From: Dietzia natronolimnaea
GTDB lineage: Bacteria; Actinomycetota; Actinomycetes; Mycobacteriales; Mycobacteriaceae
Length of the DNA stretch: 64,000 nucleotides
Direction: 5' to 3' (one strand)
Assembly (NCBI RefSeq): GCF_039525805.1
Contig: NZ_BAAAHZ010000014.1
Shown here one piece after another: positions 17,120-25,362 of this stretch. Below the pieces are notes generated by a model. That model saw only the letters and a list, made by a program, of their open reading frames with translations, did no database searches and had not been told where the DNA came from. A program made the translations under genes and the position numbers. Each line of letters begins with the position of its first letter. Position 1 is the stretch's first letter.

Positions 17120-17740
17120 CTAGGTCAACCGCTCCGCGAGTCGGGGCACGCCGTCGCCGGCGAGCTGGTCGAGGTGGCTGCGCCGGCCGGCCATCGCCAT
17201 GACGAGCGCGAGCGTCGGGCCGGCCACCTCCGGGCCTGCCCCGGCTCGGAACGGTCCGTCGGTGGCGCGCATGGCCAGTCCGGCGGCGGTCGTCTTGCTG
17301 TTCACCGTGAAGTTGCGGCTCACGTAGAACTCCGCCACCTCCGTCACCGCCTCCGTGTCGCTCGAACTCGGAAGTCCCAGCGGATGGCGGATGTCCTCGC
17401 CGTGCACGATGACCTCCCCCAGGTAGGCGGGCAGGTCCTTGGTGGGTGCGACGGTCGAGTCGATCACGGCTCTGAAGCGGTCGAGTGTGTCCTCCGGCGT
17501 GGTGCCCAGGTGGTCGCGCAGTCGTCGTTCGTTGTGCACGGCCGGCCGGAACCCGGCCAGGACGATGCTGCGCATCCATGCCCACCGCCCGACCGACGCC
17601 GCGGCGGTGAGGTGCGCGACGACGTGCTCGACGTCCCACTGCCCGCACAGGGTCGGGTGACGCCATTGCCCCTCATCGAACCCCGCCAGGTCCCGTGCCA
17701 GCTCTCGACGGGCCCGGTGTATCGCCTCCCAGGCATCCAT
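17120..17740 (-). CDS. Maleylpyruvate-isomerase-family (mycothiol-dependent DinB-like) protein
   Basis: A 206-residue protein; ATG 17740 follows GGAGG by 5 nt. WEAIHRARRELARDLAGFDE with HPTLCGQWDVEHVVAHLT is the MDMPI N-terminal/DinB-like four-helix bundle: the pattern W-x-xPTxCxxWxVxDVxxHL is near-complete, including the metal His of VVAHL. GEVIVHGEDIRHPLGLP carries the other conserved metal-site His/Asp-His set. Members are mycothiol-dependent isomerases or transferases in Actinobacteria; the substrate is unknown. The 45-bp gap downstream of the LLM gene, on the same strand, suggests a shared transcript. It lies between the intact LLM gene and the LLM remnant. Confidence 0.85.
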   Translation of the reverse strand: MDAWEAIHRARRELARDLAGFDEGQWRHPTLCGQWDVEHVVAHLTAAASVGRWAWMRSIVLAGFRPAVHNERRLRDHLGTTPEDTLDRFRAVIDSTVAPTKDLPAYLGEVIVHGEDIRHPLGLPSSSDTEAVTEVAEFYVSRNFTVNSKTTAAGLAMRATDGPFRAGAGPEVAGPTLALVMAMAGRRSHLDQLAGDGVPRLAERLT

Positions 17741-17784
17741 GCCAGCCTCCACCTCGCTACCGACTGATTCGGTGTCCGCTGTAT

Positions 17785-18789
17785 TCAGTACCAGAGCTCG
17801 GCCAGCAACTCCAGGGACCGGTTCCGCACCGCCGGATCGAACGCGTAGGTCACGGTGATCAACTCGTCGGCGCCGGTGCGCTCGACGAACTCGTCCAGCT
17901 GCGCCCTGACGGTCTCCGGCGATCCCACCGCGCTGATCTCGAGCATCGCGGGCGAGCTGCCGGCGAACTGCTCCGGGTCGACGGGCGGCTGGATCTTGCG
18001 ACTGCGCCCGGCCCGCAGGTCGAGGAACATCTGCTGGAGGGTCGTGAACTGTCGCTGGGCTTCGGCGTCGGTGTCGGCGACGATCACGTTGATCCCGGCC
18101 ATCACCTGGGGCTCGTCGATGCGCGCGGTGGGCGCCTCGGTGCTGAAGGACTCTCGGTAGACGCGGATGGCGTCGTCGATCTGGTCGGGCGCGAAGTGCG
18201 AGGCCAGCGAGAACGGCAGCCCCAGCTGTCCGGCGATCGAGGCGCCGTTCACGGTGGACCCGAGCACCCAGATCGGCACCTCCATGCCCTGTGAGACCGA
18301 CGAGAGGATCGGGGTGCTGTGCGCGGTACCGGTCTCGCCGAACCACGCCTGCAGGTCGTAGATGTGCTGGGCGAAGGCCTGCGGCTCGGCCGAGGACCGG
18401 CTCAGTGCCTGGGCGGTCATCCCGTCGGTTCCGGGGGCGCGGCCCAGCCCCAGGTCGATGCGGTCGCCGTGGAGGTTGGCGAGCGTGCCGTACTGCTCGG
18501 CCACCATGAGCGGGGCGTGGTTGGGCAGCATCACGCCGCCGGAGCCCACGCGGATGTTCTCCGTCACCGAGGCCGCCTGCGAGATCAACAGTGCCGTGGC
18601 GCTGGACGCGAGGTTGGGGGTGTTGTGGTGCTCGGCAAACCAGAGCCGGTGGTACCCGAGCCGGTCGGCGAGGCGCGCGGACTCCATCGAGGCGGCGATG
18701 CCCTCCCGGGCGGTCGAGCCGTCGGAGATGGAGACCAGGTCGAGGATGCTCAAGGGGATCGACAACTGCACACCTTTTTCTGCGTTCAC
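17785..18789 (-). CDS. LLM-class flavin-dependent monooxygenase (luciferase-like)
   Basis: About 334 residues, a TIM-barrel flavin oxidoreductase of the single-component LLM subgroup. LSILDLVSISDGSTAREGIA, LGYHRLWFAEHHNTPNLASS, VGSGGVMLPNHAPLMVAEQY and RIDLGLGRAPGTD are the family blocks, and the C-terminus is ITVTYAFDPAVRNRSLELLA. These enzymes oxidise small organics with reduced flavin or F420; the substrate cannot be read from sequence. The start is uncertain: GTG 18789 gives the full frame, GTG 18771 (just after AAAAAGG) removes 6 residues, and neither has an ideal ribosome site. The MDMPI gene follows on the same strand. Confidence 0.9.
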   Translation of the reverse strand: MNAEKGVQLSIPLSILDLVSISDGSTAREGIAASMESARLADRLGYHRLWFAEHHNTPNLASSATALLISQAASVTENIRVGSGGVMLPNHAPLMVAEQYGTLANLHGDRIDLGLGRAPGTDGMTAQALSRSSAEPQAFAQHIYDLQAWFGETGTAHSTPILSSVSQGMEVPIWVLGSTVNGASIAGQLGLPFSLASHFAPDQIDDAIRVYRESFSTEAPTARIDEPQVMAGINVIVADTDAEAQRQFTTLQQMFLDLRAGRSRKIQPPVDPEQFAGSSPAMLEISAVGSPETVRAQLDEFVERTGADELITVTYAFDPAVRNRSLELLAELWY

Positions 18790-19071
18790 TTTTCGAGAAT
18801 TCGAGTCGGCACGACCCGCGTCCCGAGGCTACCGACGCGAGGCGTTCGGTGACGGATCACCGAAACCCCTGTCCGCCCCGCCCCACCCCCGTGAGAGCGA
18901 GTGGGACGGTCGGTCTCTACGCCTGAGTATGACGACGACGACGCGCGCTCCCCCTCCGGCGGGAACGGCGCCGGGGTTGCGCATTTGGAGCATCTCCCCA
19001 TGTGCCGTGGGTCACACTGGGCCGAGTGCGGGTATCTCCCGCACGGCAGGTCCGCACGAAGGGTCCCGACC

Positions 19072-20250
19072 ATGACCGACCACGCGACGCAGGCGACGTC
19101 CACCGAGTCCAGTTCCACACCGACGCGTTCAGATGAACCGCTCAACCAACGAATCACCTCGGGCGAGGCCGACCTCGATGAGTTTCGGGAGCACCTGACC
19201 CTGTGGTTGGCCGGTCGGGACGAGGTCGACTCCGACGCCGGGGTCGAGGTCTCTGCGGTGAGCCGGCCGGAGAGCTCGGGGATGTCCAACATCTCGGTGC
19301 TCTTCGACGCCGCCTGGACCCCGGCCGGGTCGACCGAGCGCCGGTCAGCGGAGTTGGTGGCCCGGATGTGCCCGCAGGACGACGCGTTCCCGGTGTTCCC
19401 CGTCTACGACCTGCAGAAGCAGTTCGACGTGATGAGGGTGGTCCGCGAGAACACCGGACTGCCGGTCCCCCGCGTCCGATGGCTGGAGCAGGACCCCGCC
19501 ATCCTCGGCACGCCCTTCCTGGTGATGGACCGGGCCAGCGGCCGCGCCCCGGTCGACAATCCCCCGTACGTCTTCGACGGCTGGCTCCTGGAGATGGACC
19601 CCGAGCAGCGACGGGTGGTGCAGAGCGAGTCCCTGGCCGTGTTGGCGGCGATTCACCAGATCCCGCAGCCCGCCGAACTGGTGTCCGCGCTCGCCCCCGC
19701 CCCCGGCATGAGCGCGCTCCGCGCCCACGTGGATGAGCAGCGGGCCTATTACGAGTGGACGACCCGCGAGGACGGGTTGACGATCCCCGTCATCGACCGC
19801 GCCTTCGACTGGATCGAGGCCCACTGGCCCGACGAGACCAGCCCGGACGCCCTGAGCTGGGGCGATGCGCGGATCGGCAACATTCTCTACGAGGGAACGC
19901 GACCGACCGCCGTCCTGGACTGGGAGATGGCGACCATCGCGCCGCCCGAGGTGGATCTGGGGTGGTTCCTGTACTTCCACGACGTGTTCCAGGAACTCGC
20001 CGTGGCCTTTGACTTCCCCGGGATTCCAGACCTGTTCGAGCACAGCGAGGTCGTGGAGCAGTACGAGCACCTCACCGGATCCACGGTCCGGGATCTGCCG
20101 TTCTACTACGTGTACGCGGGGCTGCGGCAGGCCGTGATCCTGTCGCGGATCACTCGTCGTCGCATCCACTTCGGTGAGGTGGAGACCCCCGCCCACCCGG
20201 ACGAGTACGTCCTCCACCACACCAAGTTGGCGCAGCTCATCGCCGACTGA
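19072..20250 (+). CDS. Aminoglycoside-phosphotransferase-fold kinase (FadE36-like APH family)
   Basis: A 392-residue protein from ATG 19072 (AAGGG upstream). The kinase-like features are an N-lobe with GMSNISVLFDA, VLRR-like MRVVRENTGLPVPRV, and PFLVMDRASGRA. The catalytic loop is SWGDARIGNILYEG (HGD-x-x-x-xN equivalent with W in place of H). The metal-binding DWE lies in VLDWEMATIAPPEVDLGWFL. This is the acyl-CoA-dehydrogenase-associated APH group common in mycobacteria, not an antibiotic-resistance enzyme. The substrate is unknown, perhaps a lipid or CoA-linked alcohol. It precedes the 20326 gene by 75 bp on the same strand, and such pairs are probably functionally linked. Confidence 0.88.
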   Translation: MTDHATQATSTESSSTPTRSDEPLNQRITSGEADLDEFREHLTLWLAGRDEVDSDAGVEVSAVSRPESSGMSNISVLFDAAWTPAGSTERRSAELVARMCPQDDAFPVFPVYDLQKQFDVMRVVRENTGLPVPRVRWLEQDPAILGTPFLVMDRASGRAPVDNPPYVFDGWLLEMDPEQRRVVQSESLAVLAAIHQIPQPAELVSALAPAPGMSALRAHVDEQRAYYEWTTREDGLTIPVIDRAFDWIEAHWPDETSPDALSWGDARIGNILYEGTRPTAVLDWEMATIAPPEVDLGWFLYFHDVFQELAVAFDFPGIPDLFEHSEVVEQYEHLTGSTVRDLPFYYVYAGLRQAVILSRITRRRIHFGEVETPAHPDEYVLHHTKLAQLIAD

Positions 20251-20325
20251 CCGCGCCCACCGGCCCTCCGCTCCCACCAGCCTCTCCCCCGCCCCGCCAG
20301 CGGCCGTCTACTACAGAGGATCCAC

Positions 20326-21426
20326 GTGAAACCCACCCCGCTCGACGAGTTCCCCGTTCACCAGACGCCGCTGCCGATGGCGCAGGCGGGCACGAGCGAT
20401 CGGAACTTCTACGACCGCTACTACTTCAACGCGCACGACCGCACCGGCGAGGTGTTCCTGGTGACCGGGTTCGGGGTGTACCCCAACCTCGGCGTGGTGG
20501 ACGCGTTCGCGACGGTGCGCCACGGCGACACACAGCGGTCGGTGCGGTTCTCCGACGCCCTCGAGTCGCGGTCGCTGGAGACGACCGTGGGCGGTTACCG
20601 GATCGAGGTGATCGACCCGCTGCGGTCGTTGCGCCTGGTCTGCGAGCACCCGGATCTGTCGATGGACATGACGTGGGAGGGGTCGTTCGACGCGGTGCTC
20701 GAGGACCGGCACGTCCTGCTGGAGGGCACGCGCGCGATGCTCGATGCGAGCCGGTTCGCGCAGGTGGGCAGCTGGTCGGGGACGCTCTCGGTTGACGGCC
20801 GTGACTTCTCCGTCGACCCAGACGTGTGGCTGGGCACCCGGGACCGCTCGTGGGGGATCCGCCCGAGCGGCGAGTCCGACCCCCCGGGCCGGTGGGCCGC
20901 CGAACCGCGCGAGGGGTTCTGGTGGACGTACATCCCGCTGCGTTTCGACGACTACGCGATGGTCGTGATCCTCCAGGAGAACCCCGACGGGCACCGCACA
21001 CTGAACCATGCGAGCCGCGTGTGTGCCGACGGCCGGATCGAGCAGCTGGGCTGGCCGCGGCTGGAGGTCGACTACCGCAGCGGCACCCGGCATCCCGAGC
21101 GAGCCCGACTGCACCTGACGACCCCGCGGGGCGAGCCGCTGCTGCTCGAGGTCGAGACCCTGGGCGGTGTCCCACTCAGCATGGGCGCGGGCTACGTCGG
21201 CGACCCGGCGTGGTCACACGGTCGCTGGATGGGTCGCGACTGGAGCGAATCCGTCACCTACGACATGACCTCACCCGACGTGGTGAACATGCTGCCGTTC
21301 AACGTCGTGGACCACGTGGCGAGAGCCACCTGCAACGGGGACGTGGGGTGGGGACTGTTCGAGCACGCAAACATGGGCCGGCACGACCCTTCGGGGTTCG
21401 GCGGGTGGGGCGGTATGGCTCAGTAG
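20326..21426 (+). CDS. Uncharacterised lipocalin/hydratase-like protein paired with APH-like kinase
   Basis: A 366-residue protein; GTG 20326 has AGAGGA 5 nt upstream. It begins FYDRYYFNAHDRTGEVFLVT, continues GFGVYPNLGVVDAFATVRHG, and in the centre has VWLGTRDRSWGIRPSGESDP followed by FWWTYIPLRFDDYAMVVILQ. These blocks are typical of a beta-rich family (CrtC/AttH-like, DUF7064/7065 type) that co-occurs with APH-like kinases in Actinobacteria. No catalytic motif is certain, although the R-D-R-S-W-G motif is highly conserved in the family. No signal peptide is present. A weak hairpin TTCGGA/TCCGAA just after the stop may be the terminator. Confidence 0.75.
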   Translation: MKPTPLDEFPVHQTPLPMAQAGTSDRNFYDRYYFNAHDRTGEVFLVTGFGVYPNLGVVDAFATVRHGDTQRSVRFSDALESRSLETTVGGYRIEVIDPLRSLRLVCEHPDLSMDMTWEGSFDAVLEDRHVLLEGTRAMLDASRFAQVGSWSGTLSVDGRDFSVDPDVWLGTRDRSWGIRPSGESDPPGRWAAEPREGFWWTYIPLRFDDYAMVVILQENPDGHRTLNHASRVCADGRIEQLGWPRLEVDYRSGTRHPERARLHLTTPRGEPLLLEVETLGGVPLSMGAGYVGDPAWSHGRWMGRDWSESVTYDMTSPDVVNMLPFNVVDHVARATCNGDVGWGLFEHANMGRHDPSGFGGWGGMAQ

Positions 21427-21717
21427 GCGTTCACGCTTCGGATAAGGTCTACTTCCGAATGTGACTCGCGCTGACAAAGGAGTCCAATGCCGCGTATCGG
21501 AGCAGTGGCGGCCTTAGAAAAGGACTCCTGCCTGGGAATATTTGTTAGCCGATAGGTTACGTTATGACAAGTTGCTGCCTGCGGACTTCACAGGTGAGAT
21601 GTCAGTCGGCCATTGAGCGCACCCCCAGTGTTGTCCACTGGGACTAGTCTGGGGTCCGGACCTAGGCGAAGCCACTATCCGCGCTGCCGGGTGGGCAGCG
21701 AACCCCGAGCGGGTAGG
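21427..21717. other. Intergenic, entry to the accessory region
   Basis: No strong gene. AAGGAGTCC (21478) and GGACTCCT (21520) form a spaced inverted repeat. A 22-codon ORF at 21487-21555 on the plus strand starts 4 nt after AAAGGAG, so translation is conceivable, but its product (MPRIGAVAALEKDSCLGIFV) has no recognisable features. Base composition falls compared with the flanking core. Confidence 0.3.
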
Positions 21718-21995
21718 TCAACCCGTGCGATGACGGCCCGCCAGCCTGTGCCGCTCGGCCTCGGTCAGTCCGCCCCATACCCCGTACAACTGCCTGGACT
21801 CCATGGCGAACTGCCTGCAGGTCTGCAGAACGGGGCACGTCGCGCAGATGGACTTGGCTCTGCGCTCCTTGGCCCGTCGCTCACCTTTGGGTTCCTCTTC
21901 GCGCTGTAGAAGAGTTCGTCATGCCCCAGACACGCCACGGAGTCTCGCCACGACCAGAGATCTGACGTCGGTTCGAGGTTCCGGAATCTCGGCAT
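21718..21995 (-). pseudogene. WhiB-family iron-sulfur regulator, frameshifted
   Basis: From ATG 21995 the frame reads a WhiB N-terminus: PTSDLWSWRDSVACLGHDEL then FYSA. After codon 32 (near 21900) one base is missing, and the true continuation lies in the +1 frame: GERRAKERRAKSICATCPVL, QTCRQFAMESRQLYGVWGGL, TEAERHRLAGR, stop at 21718. Together the two frames give C22 and C-x2-C-x5-C for the [4Fe-4S] cluster and the GVWGG turn, all diagnostic of WhiB proteins. A single inserted base near 21900 would restore a protein of about 92 residues. As given, the product lacks three cluster cysteines. Confidence 0.88.
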
Positions 21996-22348
21996 ATCAA
22001 CCTTCCTGCACGCTCCTTCGACGGGGAACAATGCGATTGGTGGGCAGCGATCGCTATACCGCCACGGGTACTGTCCACGTCACCTGCAAAGAAACTGGGG
22101 ACCCGAACCAGGATATTTAAAACTTCCTATCGCCGCCATATGATTCGATTACTTGTCCTATGCAGCCCGTACCACCATGCTGCACCCAACTAGCCGACAA
22201 ATCGCTTTGAGCAGCGATCATGCTGCACCAACAGGGCTTTCGGCGATGCGTGCGGTAGCCATACCCGCTCGCCGAGCCTACCGTGGCAGACACTGGAGTT
22301 GTTCGTCGAAATTCGATGAATTCAAAGTGTCCAGTGCTGGAGTTTTTC
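21996..22348. other. Intergenic upstream of the manganese catalase
   Basis: About 350 bp without a convincing gene. CATGCTGCACC occurs at 22176 and again at 22219, flanking a hairpin ATCGCT/AGCGAT (22201-22218). This could be an operator for the catalase operon. Base composition is the lowest so far in the window. Confidence 0.4.
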
Positions 22349-22369
22349 ATGTTCTAACACAAGCAGAAA

Positions 22370-23230
22370 TTGCAATTCCAGTCCAAGCCCGAAAAGCCTG
22401 ATGCTGTGTATGCCCGCAAGCTCCAAGAGGTCATCGGTGGCCAGTACGGCGAGATCACGGTGGCGATGCAGTACAGCTTCCAGGCGTGGAACGCCCATAT
22501 CCCCGGCAAGTACCGGGACCTGCTCTTCAGCACCGCGACCGAGGAGTTCGGTCACGTGGAGATGCTCGCCACGATGGTCGCGCAGTTGCTTGAGAACGCC
22601 CCCCTGGGCATCACTGACCACGCGGTTCAGAACGACCCGGCGGTGGCCGCGGTGATCGGCGGCACCGACGTGCAGCACGGCATCCTCGCCGGCGCCGGGG
22701 CCCGGCCCGTCGACTCGATGGGCAACCCCTGGTCGGGCGCGTTCGTCACCGCTAGCGGCAATCTCCTGGCGGACATGTACGCCAACGTCAACGCTGAGTC
22801 GCAGGGCCGCGTCGCGGTTGCCCGGCTCTACCACATGACCGACGACCCGGGTATCCGGGAACTGCTGTCGTTCCTGCTCGCCCGCGACACGATGCACCAG
22901 AACCAGTGGCTCGCAGCGATCAATGACCTCAAGGCAGAGGGCCTCGAGGAGCTCCCCGTGCCCTCGAGCTTCCCCAAGTCCAAGGAGGCCAGCGAGCACG
23001 CGTACACGCTGTACAACTTCTCCGATGGCGCCACCGCCGCCGACGGCTCCTGGGCCTCCGGCCCCACCCCGGACGGCCACGGCGAGTTCACGTACTCAGA
23101 CGAGCCGCTCGAGGGCCCGCCGATGCCGCCCCCGACCCATCCCGATGCCCGCTTCTACGGCACCACGGAGTTGCCGAACACGGTGGAGAAGGTGGCGGGC
23201 ACCGTCCAGGACAAGCTCAACAAGGAGTGA
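22370..23230 (+). CDS. Manganese catalase, native N-terminus interrupted by a stop
   Basis: A ferritin-like di-manganese catalase that degrades H2O2; 286 residues from TTG 22370. The metal ligands are visible: E28 (GQYGEITVAMQY), E59 and H62 (TEEFGHVEML), E143 (NAESQGRVAV) and H176 (RDTMHQNQW). The ancestral start is probably ATG 22349, which has a GGAG site, but the codons read ATG TTC TAA, a stop at codon 3, before HKQKLQFQSKPEKPD continues the known N-terminus (usually M-F-x-H-x-K-x-LQF). Translation must therefore reinitiate, most simply at TTG 22370, which has no clear ribosome site. The C-terminal tail is Pro-rich. First gene of the oxidative-stress cassette to 26414. Confidence 0.9.
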   Translation: MQFQSKPEKPDAVYARKLQEVIGGQYGEITVAMQYSFQAWNAHIPGKYRDLLFSTATEEFGHVEMLATMVAQLLENAPLGITDHAVQNDPAVAAVIGGTDVQHGILAGAGARPVDSMGNPWSGAFVTASGNLLADMYANVNAESQGRVAVARLYHMTDDPGIRELLSFLLARDTMHQNQWLAAINDLKAEGLEELPVPSSFPKSKEASEHAYTLYNFSDGATAADGSWASGPTPDGHGEFTYSDEPLEGPPMPPPTHPDARFYGTTELPNTVEKVAGTVQDKLNKE

Positions 23231-23281
23231 GGTCCATCCTCGGACCACCCCGGCCCGCCTCATGACGAAGGGAGTCACTTT

Positions 23282-23770
23282 GTGACACGCACCCGACGTG
23301 AACACCCCAGTCGCCACCGCACACCGGTGCAGTTGGCCGCACTGGCCTTCGCAGTGGTGTTCCTCCTGGTAGGGATCGCCGGGTTCATCCCCGGGATCAC
23401 GACGAACTACGACACCATGCAGTTCGCCGGCCATCACTCGGAGGCGATGCTCCTGGGCATCTTCCAGGTGTCGGTTCTGCACAACATCGTGCACCTTCTC
23501 TACGGTGTCGGCGGAGTTGTGCTGGCACGGACCGGACGCCTGGCCCGGCTCTACCTCCTGGTCGGGGGTGTTGTGTACCTTGCGCTCTGGATCTACGGGC
23601 TGGCAATCGGCCACGACTCGGCGGCCAACTTCGTCCCGCTCAACAACGCGGACAACTGGTTGCATATGGTCCTGGGCATCACGATGGTGGCCGCGTCCTT
23701 CCTGCGGCGGGACCACCCGGATCCCCGAGTCGACGACCACGGTGCCCCACCGAGGGGGCGCACCGTCTGA
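23282..23770 (+). CDS. DUF4383 membrane protein
   Basis: A 162-residue protein, GTG 23282 preceded by AAGGGAG. Four hydrophobic segments: LAALAFAVVFLLVGIAGFIP, EAMLLGIFQVSVLHNIVHLL, LYLLVGGVVYLALWIYGLAI and WLHMVLGITMVAASF. The loops FAGHHSEAMLLG and NNADNWLHM are the conserved DUF4383 signatures. Function unknown, but this family often accompanies oxidative-stress and catalase genes in Actinobacteria, as here. It may form a small envelope complex with other cassette members; that is inference. Confidence 0.9.
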   Translation: MTRTRREHPSRHRTPVQLAALAFAVVFLLVGIAGFIPGITTNYDTMQFAGHHSEAMLLGIFQVSVLHNIVHLLYGVGGVVLARTGRLARLYLLVGGVVYLALWIYGLAIGHDSAANFVPLNNADNWLHMVLGITMVAASFLRRDHPDPRVDDHGAPPRGRTV

Positions 23771-23899
23771 GACACCACTCGATTCGCGCGCACGCGACGG
23801 GGTCGCGGGGATCTCCCCCGGCCCCGTCGCCGCATTTCCCGCAGCCGTGCTGGCTGCGACCACCCCTCGCCTGACCCCTCCCAGGAAGTGAGCTTTGCA

Positions 23900-24613
23900 A
23901 TGAGATCGATCGCTGACCAGTCGACCGCCCAGCTCGGGGGCCGAATGAGCGTATTGAGCCGCCAGCGGCTCGACCACGTCAAGCTGGACCGTCTACTGCG
24001 CCAATTTGAACATGCCGATGCCCGTGAAGAACGGCAGGTGCTTCTCAGTGTGTACCGCCTGGTGTTCCCCCACGCGTTCGCCGAGGAGGCCGTGCTGTGG
24101 CCCGTGCTCCGCCGGGCCCTCCCAGACGGGCACGAACTGACCCTCGAGGTGGAACAGGAGCACCAGGAAGTCAACGAACTGGTCGTCCAGCTTGAAAACC
24201 TGCCCGCAGGTGACCCGGCACGACCCGACGTCCTGGCCAGGTTCGTCGAAGTGCTTCGCACCGACGTCCGCGATGAAGAGGACGAACTACTTCCCCGCAT
24301 CCAGGAGCGCCTGACCCACGCGCAACTCTCCGCGCTCGGTGTGGCCTGGGAAGTGGTCCGCCGTACCGCCCCCACACGAGCTCACCCCGTGGTTGCCCGT
24401 CGCCCCCCGGGCAACGTCGCCGCAGCTCTGCCGTTGACCCTCATCGATCGCCTACGCGATGCCCTCGACACCGTGGCGCTGCGCCGACCGGATCCCTCCG
24501 GGTCGCCGCTACACCGGACCAGTACCCGCCTCGGAGCGCTCGCCCACACCATCGAACACCTGCCACTCCTGCGCCACGGCGAGGACCCCACCACGAACTC
24601 AGAGGACCATTGA
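23900..24613 (+). CDS. Hemerythrin HHE-domain protein
   Basis: About 237 residues from ATG 23900 (GTG 23888 would add 4 codons but overlaps the AGGAAG ribosome site). The HHE motifs of a non-heme di-iron four-helix bundle are spaced as expected: RLDHVKLDRLLRQFEHAD, VFPHAFAEEAVLWPVL, EVEQEHQEVNELVV and VRDEEDELLPRIQE. The C-terminal third has a second, weaker helical segment with HRTSTRLGALAHTIEHLPLL. Proteins of this kind bind O2, NO or peroxide at an iron pair, which suits a stress-defence cassette with the catalase. Its stop overlaps the TTG start of the next gene (TTGA). Confidence 0.88.
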   Translation: MRSIADQSTAQLGGRMSVLSRQRLDHVKLDRLLRQFEHADAREERQVLLSVYRLVFPHAFAEEAVLWPVLRRALPDGHELTLEVEQEHQEVNELVVQLENLPAGDPARPDVLARFVEVLRTDVRDEEDELLPRIQERLTHAQLSALGVAWEVVRRTAPTRAHPVVARRPPGNVAAALPLTLIDRLRDALDTVALRRPDPSGSPLHRTSTRLGALAHTIEHLPLLRHGEDPTTNSEDH

Positions 24614-25362
24614 CGCCCACTCAGCTCACCCATGTCACCGACGGCGTCCACCGCCTCAGTCATGCCAACGTCAACTGCTACCTGATCGAGGACGAGGACG
24701 GAGTGACCCTCGTCGACGCCGGCCTACCGGTCATGTGGTCGATGCTGATCGACGCCCTGGAGGCCACGAATCGTCGGCCCGACGAGATCCGGGCACTGAT
24801 CCTGACCCACGGCCAGTTCGACCACGTCGGATTCGCTCGACGCGCGCAACAGGAGTTCGACATACCCGTCCTGGTCCACCCGAAAGACTCCTACCTCGCA
24901 GCACACCCATACAGCTACAGATCGCAGAGCAACCGCCTGCTCTACCCCCTGCGCCGCCCTCGCTCTTTTCCAGTCCTCGGACGCATGCTCGCCGCCGGGG
25001 CCCTCTCGGTCACGGGAGTCGACGACACGGAGAAACTCGCCGTAGGCACTCCTCTACCTCTGCCGGGGTCCCCGGTCGCTCTGCACTCCCCTGGCCACAC
25101 CCGCGGCCACTGCATCATCCATCTGCCCGACCGCGACACGGTGATCAGCGGCGACGCCCTGGTCACCCTCGATCCCTACACCGGTGCAACCGGACCACGG
25201 ATCGTGGCGTCCGCGGCCACCGAGAACACCCGGGGGGCCATCGACTCGCTACTCACCGTGGCCGCGACCGGCGCCACCACCGTCCTACCCGGCCACGGAC
25301 ACCCCTGGACAGGCGGCGCGCAACACGCCGTGGACCTCGCGCTAGAGGCCGGTGAACGATGA
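24610..25362 (+). CDS. Metallo-beta-lactamase-fold hydrolase with altered zinc motif
   Basis: A 250-residue protein from TTG 24610 (AGAGGA 3 nt upstream; overlaps the hemerythrin stop). The fold is clear: NVNCYLIEDEDGVTLVDAGL, the zinc loop ILTHGQFDHVGFARRA, HSPGHTRGHCIIHLP, TVISGDALVTLDP and VLPGHGHPW. In the motif H-x-H-x-D-H the second His is Gln (H67-G-Q69-F-D71-H72), so one zinc-1 ligand is missing. The enzyme may bind a single metal or a different one. The substrate is unknown; glyoxalase-II-like or thioester hydrolysis is typical. Its stop overlaps the next start (ATGA). Confidence 0.9.
   Translation: MTPTQLTHVTDGVHRLSHANVNCYLIEDEDGVTLVDAGLPVMWSMLIDALEATNRRPDEIRALILTHGQFDHVGFARRAQQEFDIPVLVHPKDSYLAAHPYSYRSQSNRLLYPLRRPRSFPVLGRMLAAGALSVTGVDDTEKLAVGTPLPLPGSPVALHSPGHTRGHCIIHLPDRDTVISGDALVTLDPYTGATGPRIVASAATENTRGAIDSLLTVAATGATTVLPGHGHPWTGGAQHAVDLALEAGER

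Noticed and set aside
18786..19292. 168-residue minus ORF across the kinase start
   Set aside because: Ser/Arg-rich shadow of the kinase gene and its promoter region.
21765..22031. 88-residue minus ORF as an independent gene
   Set aside because: It is the first half of the frameshifted whiB read on past the frameshift.
22117..22350. 77-residue minus ORF upstream of the catalase
   Set aside because: No ribosome site and a featureless product; it overlaps the catalase start and its promoter.
21427..22369. tRNA or integration site at the edge of the accessory region
   Set aside because: No cloverleaf or TTCGA-type T-arm was found; no direct repeat was recognised at the other edge near 38.3 kb.
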